A model generated the notes under the pieces. It was not told the DNA's origin and did not search any database. It worked only from the letters and a program-made list of their open reading frames with translations. Shown here piece after piece: positions 50,581-61,573 of a stretch of 64,000 nt of DNA; the stretch's first letter is position 1, and every line of letters begins with the position of its first letter. The DNA is taken from assembly GCA_022494885.1 (NCBI GenBank), contig JAGVSM010001282.1, forward strand, positions 186,001 through 250,000, read 5' to 3'. A program made the position numbers and the translations under genes. Origin of the DNA: Micrasema longulum (Eukaryota > Arthropoda > Insecta > Trichoptera > Brachycentridae).

Positions 50581-50814
50581 TTCGGACAAAAATCTTTTAG
50601 CTGTATGGCTCCTAGAATTTATAATAAGGATAAAGATATATAATTCACCCAGCACGATGAAACTACTATACAGAAAAATAAAATAACCCAGTGGCTTATT
50701 AAGTTGGGAAGAAAAGAAACTGAAAGATTATTAAACTATATCGCAGGATAAGTAATATTAATATTAATACTATCCACGACAATATAAAGACAAGAAGGAT
50801 AAAATTTATAGACG

Positions 50815-50990
50815 TGTATATATTTATATATATATATATATATGTATTTATGTGTATGTAAGGGTGCGTATGTATATGTGTGTATATATGTATGTATGTG
50901 TATGTGGGTATGTGTATATATACATATATTTATGTCATATGCATGTGTATGTATTATATATGTGTATTTATGTGTGTATGTTTATGAATG
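50815..50990. repeat. TA and TATG microsatellite
   Basis: TA run at 50823-50843 followed by TATG/TGTA repeats; it is on the 3' side of the minus-strand LINE at 51.1 kb and is probably its 3' UTR. Confidence 0.85.
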
Positions 50991-51365
50991 TTTACAAGGG
51001 TAAACACGTGTGTGTATTTATGCTTTTTTAAGTTAGTTCATAAAATTTTAAGAACTAATATAAACTTTTAATAATATTACAATTTTTTTATCAAAATTTC
51101 TCAATTATATATTTTTTCAAATTAATTTTAAATATTTCAATTTTATCTATTTCTTTTATTTCTTCAGGTAGCTCATTGTACAGCTTCAATCCCTTGTACA
51201 ATGAGTTTTGAGATTCTGTTTTTTTCCTCATTGGTAATCTTATCTTTTTTTTACCCATTGTTTCATATGTATGACATTGTTGGTTAAATTTTATTATTGT
51301 TTTTATTTTATTCATTCCCTTGATTATTTTATGTATAAAAATAATCAATAAATTTCGTTTACAAT
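50991..51365 (-). mobile_element. CR1/Jockey-type LINE C-terminus
   Basis: Minus-strand frame 51348-51091: CHTYETMGKKKIRLPMRKKT, ESQNSLYKGLKLYNELPEEI and KEIDKIEIFKINLKKYI. The NSLYKGLKLYNELPEEIK box is the standard end of this type of ORF2. Intact to the stop; all upstream domains are gone. Confidence 0.8.
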
Positions 51366-51735
51366 ATTCAATGTCTCAGGAAAGCCAACCTTATTATAGA
51401 GGAGGTACGGGACATGGAAAGTACGAACAAAAAAACGAAAGCGTTTCCTCTGCCGTACGTATTTATTTTACTTACACGATATTTATGCCGATTATTATTA
51501 CGTTAGGTATAAATAATAAAATAAAAACATGAAAATAATACTTAAGATATTTAAGTATTTTATTTTATAAAAGTCGTCATTACATAATTAAAGATAATCA
51601 TACGAATTAGTCCCGATAGTAATCTGACGAAATAATAAAATATTTTGTCAACAGTATCCTACCTGTTACGTATATTCAATCTGTATCACTAATACTTTTT
51701 TTTAAAATAAATGAATAAGTCATTATAATTTCGCT
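51366..51735. other. No recognisable feature
   Basis: No supported coding frame. Confidence 0.5.
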
Positions 51736-51737
51736 AT

Positions 51738-51965
51738 TCGAACCAGTTGGTGCCCAGAGAACCCAATAAATACCCCGATCGTAGCGTAGCCGGATCATTT
51801 TTGTTACATAGAAGATGAGGTGATCAGTCTTAGGCTTCAGACGCCAATCCAGGAACATTAAAATTTAGCAGGGTTAAACCAACTTAAAAATAAAAAATTT
51901 CGCCCTTGACAGGAGTCGAATTTTGGACCTGAAGCGTGGTAGGTGAACGCACCAACCATTACAAT
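51738..51965 (-). mobile_element. SINE B copy
   Basis: CCAGTTGGTGCCCAGAGAAC, AGATGAGGTGATCAGTCTTA, GGCTTCAGACGCCAATCCAG, box B CAGGAGTCGAA and head GGTAGGTGAACGCACCAACC. Confidence 0.8.
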
Positions 51966-52428
51966 CTAAAACAATAAAACTACGAATCTAATAATAAAAA
52001 ACAATTAAATCTAAATAATTTGTAGAAAATGATCAAAGCTTTATTTAGCAATGTTAAATAATTCAAACTTAGATGTTCGCTGTTCCCTCTTCATCAATCA
52101 ATCTAGACTTTTTTTTCCAAACAAAACTGGTTTCTATAACACGTTACTATAATAGCAAGATACGCACACTAGTATACAAATGAAATTGCTTCAACTAATA
52201 CATTTCAAATTCAAATTAATTTTGACCTAGTAGTGACTATTCCACAATACATGTGCTAGGGACATAATTATATTACAATAATAATACACAATTATTCTAG
52301 AAGATTTTTCAATTAGGGAAAAGTGATCATTAAGAAAATTTTGAATAAAAAAATGGTTGTCAGTTAGAGGACCTTCCTTACCTTTCTGATAACAAGAAAA
52401 TAGCTAAATATGAATCTTTATCTGCATT
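51966..52428. other. AT-rich, no feature
   Basis: No coding region or repeat recognised. Confidence 0.5.
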
Positions 52429-52429
52429 A

Positions 52430-52755
52430 AGAGGAAACGTGGTTCTACTTTTCTTTATACAAATGTTGCCACGTATTTTCTCCCTAGATTATGACTCCAG
52501 TGCAGTTATTTTTTACGCACTATAGTTGGCGCATTGACACATCAATACAAAGGCATGCCCTGAGCCCTCAAAAATAATGAAACTAACACATGCCCAAACG
52601 CTCAATCATGTCTAATGTGTATTTAGTCGCTACGTTTAGAATCGAAAAAAAATGGCTACTTGCGTCATGAAAACATGTGAAAACCTTTCGGATAAACATT
52701 GTAAAAAGGATTGTGAAACTTTTCATTGGTCAATATTTGTTCACGAGTGATTTAC
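52430..52755 (+). mobile_element. Repeat E, copy 4, left part with THAP-like frame
   Basis: ATACAAATGTTGCCACGTAT and TTTTCTCCCTAGATTATGAC belong to the E family. ATG at 52662 opens MATCVMKTCENLSDKHCKKD followed by CETFHWS, clearly related to the THAP exon at 35999 (C4, C9, FHW kept; the splice donor is lost). The repeat is cut by a LINE at about 52756 and resumes at 53490. Confidence 0.6.
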
Positions 52756-53489
52756 AAAGCTTTTTTTTTTTTTTTTTTTTTATTTATTTACAATTTTAAA
52801 AAACCCGTTAGGGTTACATTAGAAATTTAATATTGTCTAGTCATTTTATGTCTCGTCTAGTCTAGTTAGTTCAGTCATCATGTGCTTTTTCAGATTGATT
52901 TTAAATTTGTCTCCATTAAAAAGTTTTCAAGTAGTAAGGTAGGTCGTTGTAGTGTTTAAGTCCATTATGTAGTATTTTTGACTGTCCTGTGTTTGTCTTT
53001 GCTTTTTCAATATGATAGTGTTTTGGTTGTCTGGTGTTATATTTATGTATGTCAGCATTTTTGACTAATATTATGTCGTCGTCTTGTATGTTTCCCAGTG
53101 TTATTTTGTGCACAATTTTTAAGGTCTCAATTTTAGTCAAGTAGTTTATGTCAAACTGGTGTGTTTTTTTGTACAGTTCAGTCGTAGAGGTCAGGTAGGT
53201 AGGTTGTATGTTAGTTTAAGAATTTTATTTTGTTGTCTTTGTATTCTTGTTATGTCTGTCTTGTTACCAGTTCCCCAGAAGGCGATCATGTAACTCAATT
53301 TACTTTTGACATAGGCTTCGTACATCATAATTTTTTTCTTTCTTGATATAAAATCTTTAATTTTGTAGAAGAGGCTATGTAGTGATGCCATTACTTTAGT
53401 GAGTCCGTCTATGTGTTTTGTCCATTTTAATTGTCTGTCCATTGTAAGTCCTAGGTAAGTCACATGTTCTAGTTCTTTAAGAGCTTAGA
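52756..53489 (-). mobile_element. CR1/Jockey-type LINE inserted in repeat E
   Basis: Begins at the low end with a long T-run and TTATTTATTTACAA (poly-A side of a minus-strand element). Minus frames: TYLGLTMDRQLKWTKHIDGL, FYKIKDFISRKKKIMMYEAY, VKSKLSYMIAFWGTGNKTDI and, after one break, LKIVHKITLGNIQDDDI and NTRQPKHYHIEKAKTN, ending LKHYNDLPYYLKTF. RT core absent; 5' truncated. Confidence 0.85.
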
Positions 53490-53835
53490 ACAATTAATAT
53501 TCAAATATAAATTTTAAGAACTGCAAACGTCAAGTTACGCCTAGCGGCACAATTGCGAAGCTCTTTTTAGTTACAGTGATGCATTGATAGGAATAGGTTT
53601 TTAAAATAAAATAAACATGAGTTAATATTGCCTTTCCGTTCATAAAAATCCAGTGAAAAGAAATAAATGGGTCGAAATTATAAGGAATTAAGGTAAGAAC
53701 CGGATTTAGATCCACCAAAAACTAATGTTGATTGTTAACGTTAAAATTATGTCCAAAAATTGGGCATCCTTCAATATTTGGTGGCGTATGCATGCTCGTT
53801 AAATGCAGCCCTGGCATAAATAAATAGTGCTTAGT
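53490..53835 (+). mobile_element. Repeat E, copy 4, right part
   Basis: TCGAAATTATAAGGAATTAA, GATCCACCAAAAACTAATG and CATGCTCGTTAAATGCAGCC-like blocks match the E copy at 62.55-62.9 kb. Confidence 0.6.
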
Positions 53836-54029
53836 AACTATGGGTACGTTTTCGTGTCACTACTTTTTAAAATATTTTAGTCTATATGGCATGTATATTT
53901 TTTATTTATTTTAAAGAAACAAACAGTCGGCAATGATATAATAACTTTTTTTTTAAATACGGTTTAAATACAGACCAGCGAAGTTTCTAAATAAAAATCA
54001 TACATATTGTTAAATTGTGTTACAAAAAA
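53836..54029. other. No feature
   Basis: Short AT-rich stretch between repeat E and the next LINE. Confidence 0.5.
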
Positions 54030-55370
54030 AGGATGTGTTTATGTGTAATTGTATGAGAGTAAGTGTAGATGTGTGTTTATGTTTATTAGTGTGGGAGTAA
54101 GTGTTCAGCTGTGTGTAAGTGTGAGCATCATGAAATAGTAAGTGGGATCGTATCGCAGCCAGAAATAATAAGTCTTAATTTATTTTTAAATAAATTAAGG
54201 GGCATGTAAAATATATCAATAGATGAAAAAAAAACATTATAGTTAGAGCAAGAACGATAGACGAAAGAATGTTGTGCGTAGTTAGTGCTACAGACTGGAA
54301 GATTGAATAAATACTTATTTCTTGTCACGTGAAAGGGGACATTAAGATTAATTTTGGAGAGTAGGTTAAAAAAGTCTTCTTTATTATTTAATACTTTATG
54401 TAAATGGCATAACTCAGATACAGTTCGTCTATTTTCAAGGGTAAAAAATCCATTTTGTTTGGCAGATTGGCTGTAAGTACAAAGAGTTTTATTGTTTTTA
54501 TAATCAAGGTATTTAAAAAAAATTCGTTAAACATTTTCAATCCTTTCTATGTTTGTTATGTATTGTGAGCTCTACACGACGGATGCAAACTCCAAATTAC
54601 TGCGTACACAAGTGTTGTATAAAGTTTTTAATGTATTTGGTTTTTTAAAAGGTTTGGAAAATCTTAAAATGAAGCCAAGCATTTGGTAAGCTTTTTCAAC
54701 AATAGAATTTATATGAGACCCGAACAGCAATCTATTGTCAAGAATAACTCCTAAGTCTCTAATCTCGCTACACCGTGATATGGAATTATCTTTGATCGTA
54801 TAATTGTGCGTAAAAAAAGTTGTACTTTTAGTAAATGTCATTAAATAACATTTTGAGGTATTAATGTACAATTGATTTTTATTACAGTAATCAAATAGAC
54901 GATCAAGATCTTCTTGGATATTTAAACAGTGAGATATATCATTGACATTTTCAAAGATCTTGGCATCGTCGGCAAAAAGTAGAAATTGAGAAAATTTAAA
55001 GCACTGATTTATATCATTAATATAGAGAGAAAATGAAATGGGTCCTAAATGGGAACCCTGCGAAACACCAGAGCTGCAGTATTTGAAACTAGATAAGTCA
55101 CCATCTTAAAAGATCGCCATGAAATAATAACATTTCAGTTAACAAAGCAAGATGTTGTGGGTTGTGGTTAATTTTATCGAATGCCTTTTGAAAATCGGTG
55201 TATATGGCGTCGACTTGAGATTTTTTGCAAAAAGAATCAGTAATAAAATTGGTGAATTCCAAGAGATTATATTCAACTGACCTACCTTTGTATATGTAGT
55301 ATATGTCAATGCCATTGCGTGTCTCCACCATCCAAAAACTCAAAAAAACGCCCAATATTATGTGCCGTCT
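54030..55370 (-). mobile_element. Jockey-type LINE with reverse transcriptase region
   Basis: Best preserved LINE of the window. Minus strand from 55355: SVEYNLLEFTNFITDSFCKK, VDAIYTDFQKAFDKINHN (RT motif A region), a shift, SSGVSQGSHLGPISFSLYIN, FADDAKIFENVNDISHCLNI (the catalytic FADD box, about 54985), LYINTSKCYLMTFTKS, IRDLGVILDNRLLFGSHINS, TLKTLYNTCVRSNLEFASVV and, at 54328-54128, LPVCSTNYAQHSFVYRSCSN and FKNKLRLIISG. A few shifts; endonuclease and ORF1 are missing. A TGTG-rich 3' UTR lies at 54030-54125. Confidence 0.9.
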
Positions 55371-55640
55371 TCTGACGTACGGTAAACAATTTTGATAAAC
55401 AAAAAAGGTACTGACAAAAAAAAATTTATTCTGATATATTCTTTCCTTTGAAAAAAAAACATAAAAATCGGTTTAGTTTTAAGGTGCGGAAAACGGGACA
55501 GCGAAACATTGATTTGTCGATTTCATTAAGGCAAAATAAGTCCGACGAGCAGTTATCTTTTTTGGCCAGTATCGGGGAGGCATTTGTGGGAGAGTGACAG
55601 AAAAACCTATTCATTAAAATTGTCTGACATCGCAAATCCC
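55371..55640 (-). mobile_element. Repeat E, copy 5
   Basis: Reverse orientation of 46.5 kb: AAAAATCGGTTTAGTTTTAA, GGTGCGGAAAACGGGACAGC and GCCAGTATCGGGGAGGCATT. Minus ATG near 55586 gives MPPRYWPKKITARRTYFAL, the start shared with other copies. It lies directly against the LINE's 5' side. Confidence 0.6.
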
Positions 55641-56085
55641 CTTAGATTAATTATATGATTTATTGGGCATTAAGAAAAAAAATCACATTTAGATACTAAA
55701 AATATATATAAATACAATGCGTACTTACATTAAAAAATATTTATATATAATCCCTAAGACTACAATGTTCTCTGTATATTTCCAATATTATTTTTTTGTT
55801 GCATCTCTCTATGTAGGTAAACCCGTACCAAGATATATGCAAGTTGTATCATTATGGTGTGGTAACGGGGGGGTATCGCCCCCGTAGACATCACAGCATT
55901 ATTAAACTGTAAAATAGTGACCATTGTTTTTATTAATAAAAAAAACTTGCAAATTCAAAGTGATTGACCACTTTAGTATTTCTTTAAAAAACATTTAATA
56001 AAAAAGTCTTTAAAACAAATAACTTTTTTTTATTTATTATTAAAAATAAAAAGATCATTGCGAATTATTTCAACGGCCCCATGTC
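55641..56085. other. AT-rich with one strong GC hairpin
   Basis: ACGGGGG (55865-55871) pairs with CCCCCGT (55879-55885) around GGTATCG, in otherwise AT-rich DNA. No gene. Confidence 0.5.
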
Positions 56086-56087
56086 AC

Positions 56088-56152
56088 CATGGCGAAAATC
56101 CACACGGCACGATGACTTAACATAGGGTGGACTGATATTTCATCATTCAGTT
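56088..56152. repeat. Right end of the 62.3-kb MITE-like repeat
   Basis: ATGTCACCATGGCGAAAATC, CACACGGCACGATGACTTAA and CATAGGGTGGACTGATATTT match 62405-62460. Confidence 0.6.
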
Positions 56153-56159
56153 TTCTAGC

Positions 56160-56515
56160 CTAATGGTGGTTACATTAAGATAAGATGATCAGTGTTATGC
56201 TTCAGGTGCCAGTTCAGGACCTATGAAATATTCTGGTGAGAAAACGCCCTTCCATATCAATAAATATTTTTTTTTTTTAAAGAAATGTTTGCGTTCTTGT
56301 GTTTTACCCAAATATTTCATTTTGAGGGCCATTTTTAACGAGTTTTAGATAACTTACTATTAGAAAATGGGATTTAAGTTGGGGTAGAATGGGGTTCGAA
56401 CCGCGGACCTTTGATCCGTAAGAGCCAAAACCCGTCAACCATGTCGGGAATTAAATCTGAGACCTCTTGAGTAGTAAGCAAACGCGCTAACTAACCATGA
56501 TGCGGACAAAATTTC
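56160..56515 (-). mobile_element. SINE B split by a SINE A
   Basis: SINE B body (AAGATAAGATGATCAGTGTT, CTTCAGGTGCCAGTTCAGGA, CTATGAAATATTCTGGTGAG) up to CATATCAA near 56262; then SINE A; then SINE B resumes TCAACCATGTCGGGAATTAA with head AACGCGCTAACTAACCATGA and GCGGAC. TCAA on both sides is a short possible target duplication. Confidence 0.75.
56263..56434 (-). mobile_element. SINE A nested in SINE B
   Basis: AGAAATGTTTGCGTTCTTGT, TTTACCCAAATATTTCATTT, GAGGGCCATTTTTAACGAGT, GTTGGGGTAGAATGGGG, box B GGTTCGAACC-like and a truncated head ending AACCCG. Confidence 0.8.
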
Positions 56516-56559
56516 ACTGACATTTACTGTAATATAATTATTATTAACGTTTTGGTTTT

Positions 56560-56700
56560 ATTTATTTAATGGCAGGCAAACGCGCCACCCAGCTTAGCAT
56601 GAGGCCGACTAGTCTTCATTATAATTCCTCTAGCAAGATTTTTTTACCTAAGAATTGCCACAAATAAATTAATTAATATCAGTCCACTATAATTTTCAAT
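56560..56700 (-). mobile_element. SINE B variant head with long leader
   Basis: GGCAGGCAAACGCGCCACCC, AGCATGAGGCCGACTAGTCT, TCATTATAATTCCTCTAGCA and ATATCAGTCCACTATAATTT match the arrangement at 62.2 and, in reverse, 31.8 kb. Confidence 0.55.
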
Positions 56701-58740
56701 TTAAACGATACGTTCACATTTTTTCACAACCACAGCTTTTTCTAAATTTGGCCCCAAATTTAGAATATTCTGGTAGGTATATAAAAAAAATTAAATGGCC
56801 CTCACTCAGACGTTGAAGTCTTTGTGGGCATTTTTTTTAAATTGCGGTCTCTTCACTAGTTTGTCATGTGTATGTAGATGTATTTTTGTCATGTGTATTT
56901 TATTTGTTGATGTTGTAGAAAATTTTTAATGCACTGTACTTTGGAAAAATAAGCAATTTAAAAAATATGTATAATACCTCAATATTTCGACAGAAACAAA
57001 ACGAAAATAACGCAATATTAATGTTAATTCATTAAGTATTGTGAATTTTAGTGAAGTTTTTCTGTTCAATAAATGTTCGTATTTTTATTATGTCTAAGAA
57101 AGCATTATTTAAAATATAATTTCGGATAACAACAAGCGACTGAACTTCGTTTACAAATTAAAATTGGTTCGCCAATCACGGTAGAAAAAAATCAACGGAT
57201 CCAACGAGTACTCGTATAACTCTGAATCCAACTATAAAAAGTTTAATCCAGTACTGATAGACTATGGAATGAGCTCACTCTTCTGGCACAACAAAATATA
57301 AAAATTATAATAAATATAGGTTCACAAATTTCGTGTGATTTTCATCAAATTGTGTACATTATGTAAACATGTGCATTTCGTAATATTTTTTTTTCATAGT
57401 CTTTATTCAATAAAATACACCTATTATTACAATATTAATACATTATAAAGAAAACAAAGTATTCAAATATATTTTGTCCCGATAAACTATTTAATAATAG
57501 TTTGCCATCGGGTGCTCAGACATTAGTTTTGATTAATAATTAAATAAAAATAGTACAGACATAATACTGTATATGTATAAAATAATAAACATAAAAAATA
57601 GTTAAAACAATTATTTTTTTTAAAGTAAGAAAATAAAGTAAAATAATACAATTAAAATTAAAGAATAGCAATTTACTTGAATTTATTTTAAATATAAGAA
57701 AAAAATTAAACACATATATAAATTGCATGTATTAATAAATACGTTTTTTTTTATGTTGGATTTGTTCCGGCCTTTCGGCTACCATTGCAGGAGCCTACAC
57801 AGTTTACCCACACACGGCATCACTAAAAAAATAAACATATTGACAACAGTGACCGTGAAAACCATCGCACCAATAACATATATTTGTTTTTTTTAAAATT
57901 AATATTGAAATAAAATTTACAAGTCATCAATATTTCGGTTTTGGCTGATTGGAAGATATTACTTTTAGCAATAAGCCCGATAACGTACATTTATTTTGTT
58001 CAAGAAGTTTAAAATAAATAAATAAAATCGATGTAGTTAGTTGGCACGTATGTGTATGTTCATTATTCTTGTCAGAAGTCAGAACTCAGAACCGGGGACT
58101 TGTTTACTTACCGATATTTCAAAGTGTGTGTTTGTATAATATTATCGTTTATTTCCCACACACATCCAGCGAGACCGGCTATATCGTTAAAATTGCTATC
58201 GCTGAAGATACTGGTAGACGTGTATCGTCTATAGATTTATATGTGGCTGTGTGTATCTAAAAGAGATATTGTGAACGATAGAAGGCTAGATGGCTCAAAG
58301 GTAGATATATGTATGTATATAGTATATACCTATATCGAAGATAGACTGTTTTATTAAGAGTTAAACTGATGTAACCCCGGTCTTCACCATTTTAATCTTT
58401 TTAATAATAATTCCCCGTCGACACTCCTATTTCACTTGATATTTATTGCTAAAGGGTACCCGACACCCAATACCCACCCGACCCAAATAAGTCACATATT
58501 AATCATTTTCGCACAATAACATCCAAATGAAAAGATAATTATGTTTAATTTATTTTTCGAATCATTATTTTTAAATAAATTTATAAATCTAGTCTTACTG
58601 CCGTGTGATGTGTGTGTGTTTGTAGATATATCTATATTGTTTTTTTTTTATTGTATTCGTTGGAAAAATGTGTGTTAGGCTTCTGGTCTTTTTATCTTAA
58701 AAATTGAACATATGCAAAAAAAATATTTTTAAAAAATCAA
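56701..58740. other. No supported gene
   Basis: Mostly AT-rich. A partial echo of the 15.2-kb sequence occurs at about 56800-56850 (CTCASACGYYGAAGTCTTTGT-like). The frames at 57540-57728 and 58052-58260 resemble nothing known. Confidence 0.4.
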
Positions 58741-58744
58741 TATT

Positions 58745-58908
58745 TGCATGCGTATACCCAAATATTTTAATTTCGGGGACCATTTTCAACGAATCGTAAA
58801 TGACCCACTATTAGAAAATGGTATCAAAGTTTTGGTAGAGCGGGGTGCGAACCTCGGACCTCCGATCCGTGAGTCCGCGACACTAGCCACGGGACCACAA
58901 CCCGGTTA
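58745..58908 (-). mobile_element. SINE A copy
   Basis: TACCCAAATATTTTAATTTC, GGGGACCATTTTCAACGAAT, GTTTTGGTAGAGCGGGGTGC, box B GAACCTCGGACC and head GCGACACTAGCCACGGGACC. Confidence 0.85.
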
Positions 58909-58954
58909 CATGTTTTGTTTTTGGATAATGTACGATGTTAAAAAATAATATTCA

Positions 58955-59102
58955 CGCATCAGATGATGCATAGGGTACTGCATTGCCACACCTATACAGC
59001 GCATTTGCTACATAAAAGTAAGGTGATTGGTCTTCCGCTTCAGACCCAGTCTAGGGGCAATGAAATATTGCAGTATACCACCTTTAATCCAATATTTCAG
59101 GA
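58955..59102 (-). mobile_element. SINE B, tail and body
   Basis: CATCAGATGATGCATAGGGT, ACTGCATTGCCACACC, AAGTAAGGTGATTGGTCTTC, CGCTTCAGACCCAGTCTAGG and CAATGAAATATTGCAGT. The head is replaced by repeat C at about 59103. Confidence 0.7.
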
Positions 59103-59240
59103 TCAGAATGATGAATGTTACACAGTGTGTAAAGTGGCCACTTAAACCAGCCATTAACAGGTCATAAGCCCTGTAGATGCCCAGACTTTTATATTACCTT
59201 CTCTTAAATGTTCTTCATCTCTGTTGTAATATGTTAAAAA
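59103..59240 (+). repeat. Repeat C, partial copy
   Basis: AGAATGATGAATGTTACACA, GTAAAGTGGCCACTTAAACC, ATTAACAGGTCATAAGCCCT and CTCTGTTGTAATATGTTA. Confidence 0.75.
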
Positions 59241-60075
59241 TAATTACATTTCATGTAAGTCGCACGCTTTGGGTCCTGTATGGTGATAATGAAATACTTT
59301 TCTCGGTACAAAACACATTTCAAAATAAAATTTCAGCTCACGAGTCGTCTGAAAAACGCTCGTCTTTGTTATTGTACGCGGCAAAAACAAGCGCATTAAC
59401 AAACAACGAATTTTACAGGGGAATAACAACTTTATCTGTGGGACAATGTAGGTTTTCAATTAATGTAAAATATATTTTTACTTACGATCACAGAAAAACA
59501 AAAAAACATCTAAATTAAATAAATAAAAAATCCTTTCTTGAGCTGACAAAAACGTTGTTGACTGTTTTTGCCACCCATGACGGCCATGACCCTTTATTTA
59601 CTTTTTACGATTTTATGAGACAGGCGGCCACACTTTGTTAGATTTAAATATTCCATTCTATTGAACTCGTTCGCGAGAAAAAAATCGTATTAGTATCTCA
59701 AAAATCAAAAAATGCAATGAACCCGTTTTAGCCGAGTACCCTGCATTTGTTATTCGTTTGTGGGAGTTACAGCACTGTAATTGTGACCTAACACCACCTG
59801 CAACATTAGTACCTATTGATTGCGAAGTAGGTGTGATGTGTGTTGAAGATTTGGCTAGTTCTGAAATGATCCCAACGCCGCGCCGGGTTATCTATGAACT
59901 CCGAACTGTCTGCATGAACTACAAACTGTTCAAAATGTACAAACATGACTCGTAACTCGTAACCGGTCCGCACCAGTTCTGCTCCGAACCAAAAATAAAT
60001 CATAATCTTTTTTATCTGTTATCTTTCAATGCTGTCTGTAATGAGGACGCTCAGTGCTTTTATTTTCTCATTCGT
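59241..60075. other. No supported gene
   Basis: Overlapping frames on both strands at 59177-59518, 59244-59459 and 59758-60003 do not resemble known proteins and cross repeat borders. About 59740-59990 is GC-balanced and unmatched in the window. Confidence 0.4.
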
Positions 60076-60076
60076 T

Positions 60077-60800
60077 AATAGATTAATAAACTAAGGCAAA
60101 AAAATAATATATTTTTGCGTATCGAACTTCCACCGAAACACCGCCCGCGCCCGCGACGTTACGAGTTTAGGTCGGTGAGTGTTTCTGACATTTAACAGTT
60201 GAGCCCCGTACAAAACATTTGTACCCGCTAAATGTCAAAACACGCTATAAGTTTTTAAAAACATGGCTACGTCAGAAAGCGGAAATCTGTCGCCGGTCGC
60301 CGCAGCAACATAACAAGGCTATTCAGTGATCTATTTTGTTTTTTTTTTGTTTTTATAAAAAGAGTATTACTTGAGTTCTTATTATTTACTCAAATATTTC
60401 AATTTTCAGACCATTTCCTAAAAGTCGTAAATAACTTGTGTTGGAAAAATGGAAATCGAGTTGTGGTAGAGTGGGATTTGAACCTCGGGCCTTTAGCCCG
60501 TGAATCCACAATACTACCACGGGACCACAACCCGGTTTTAAATATACATATTTTCTTAATTTAATTATATATTCCTTGTTATGTTGCTGCGGCAAGCGGC
60601 GACTGATTTCCGGTTTCTGACGTAGCCATGTTTTTAAAAACTTTCAGCGTGTTTTGACATTTAGCGGGTACAAATGTTTCGTACGGGGCTCAACTTTTAA
60701 ATGTCAGAAACACTCATCGACCCAAACTCGTAACGTCGCGGGCGCGGGCGGTGTTTCGGTGGAAGTTCGATACGATTTTGCCTTAGTTTATTAATCTATT
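60077..60800. mobile_element. Large foldback element with SINE A in its loop
   Basis: Left arm 60077-60318 and right arm 60573-60800 are complementary over about 230 bp: AATAGATTAATAAACTAAGG, TCGAACTTCCACCGAAACAC, CGCCCGCGCCCGCGACGTTA, CCCCGTAC, AAACATGGCTACGTCAGAAA and CGCAGCAACATAACAAGG on the left. About ten mismatches and small indels separate the arms. No coding sequence. Terminal duplication unclear; family unknown. Confidence 0.8.
60375..60540 (-). mobile_element. SINE A (TTCAGACC variant) in the foldback loop
   Basis: CAAATATTTCAATTTTCAGA, CCATTTCCTAAAAGTCGTAA, TTGTGGTAGAGTGGGATTTG, box B region GAACCTCGGGCC and ACCACGGGACCACAACCCGG. Closest relative in the window is 27970-28135. Confidence 0.85.
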
Positions 60801-61573
60801 TATTTATTTTTTTAATTTATTTAATGCCCAAAATACACAATTTTACATAGACACAATTGTGTGTTTTTTTATTTCCCGACTTGTTAGAAAATTCCGTGTT
60901 AAGTTGGGACTCTTCGATATATAAATCAAAAATATTTATTTACATATTAAAACAAAGTACAAGTAATCAAAACAATATGCAAAATAATCAAAACAAAATA
61001 CAAAATAATGGTAGAAAAATATAAATAATAAAAATTTATACATGTCGAAAAATGGAATCTAGAAAAATTATAATAAGTTATATGACAGTGATGATATACA
61101 CGTATACGCATATGGATAATAATGAAGACAGCAGCGATGTTATATATTTATTCCCGAAGCAATCTCATACAGTGGTCTCTACCCCTCGATACAATCCAAT
61201 TATGGATCTTCATCTTAAATAAAGACGTTGTTTTGGAGAACTTAATATGTTCATCCAAGACATTGAACACTCTTGGAGCTATACATGAAAAGTGTCTCCG
61301 AGCAAACATCGTACGCGTTCTCGGTATTAAGAAGTTTAGGTTATGCGAAACTTCGTACGGGCATTCTGTTGGGACCTCCTTCCGTATTTGCCTGACAAGA
61401 AAATTGTCAATACATTCTTGATATAGATTTGGCGAATAAGAAAATAAAAAACACTGAACGGTTTGAATTGATCGGTTATTGAAAACGCGTGGCCACTTTA
61501 AACCTGTGACGTTGCAAAGTAGTTGATTTTTATTAAAAACATTTCTATGATTTTTTTCATACGTTTTTTTCAT
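60801..61573 (-). mobile_element. LINE ORF2 C-terminus and 3' UTR
   Basis: Minus frame 61573-61148, unbroken for 141 codons: NVTGLKWPRVFNNRSIQTVQ, ECIDNFLVRQIRKEVPTECP, RTRTMFARRHFSCIAPRVFN, VLDEHIKFSKTTSLFKMKIH and NWIVSRGRD. The R-T...ARRHFSxxAPRxFNxL...FK pattern is a CR1/Jockey-type C-terminus. The 3' UTR runs to a TTTATTTATTTTTTTAATTT tail that starts exactly where the foldback right arm ends. Confidence 0.7.

Noticed and set aside
55865..55885. GC hairpin as a rho-independent terminator
   Set aside because: The DNA is eukaryotic, there is no T-run directly after the stem and no gene upstream.
59177..59518. 113-codon open frame
   Set aside because: It starts inside repeat C and is mirrored by an overlapping frame on the other strand; no protein-like motif.
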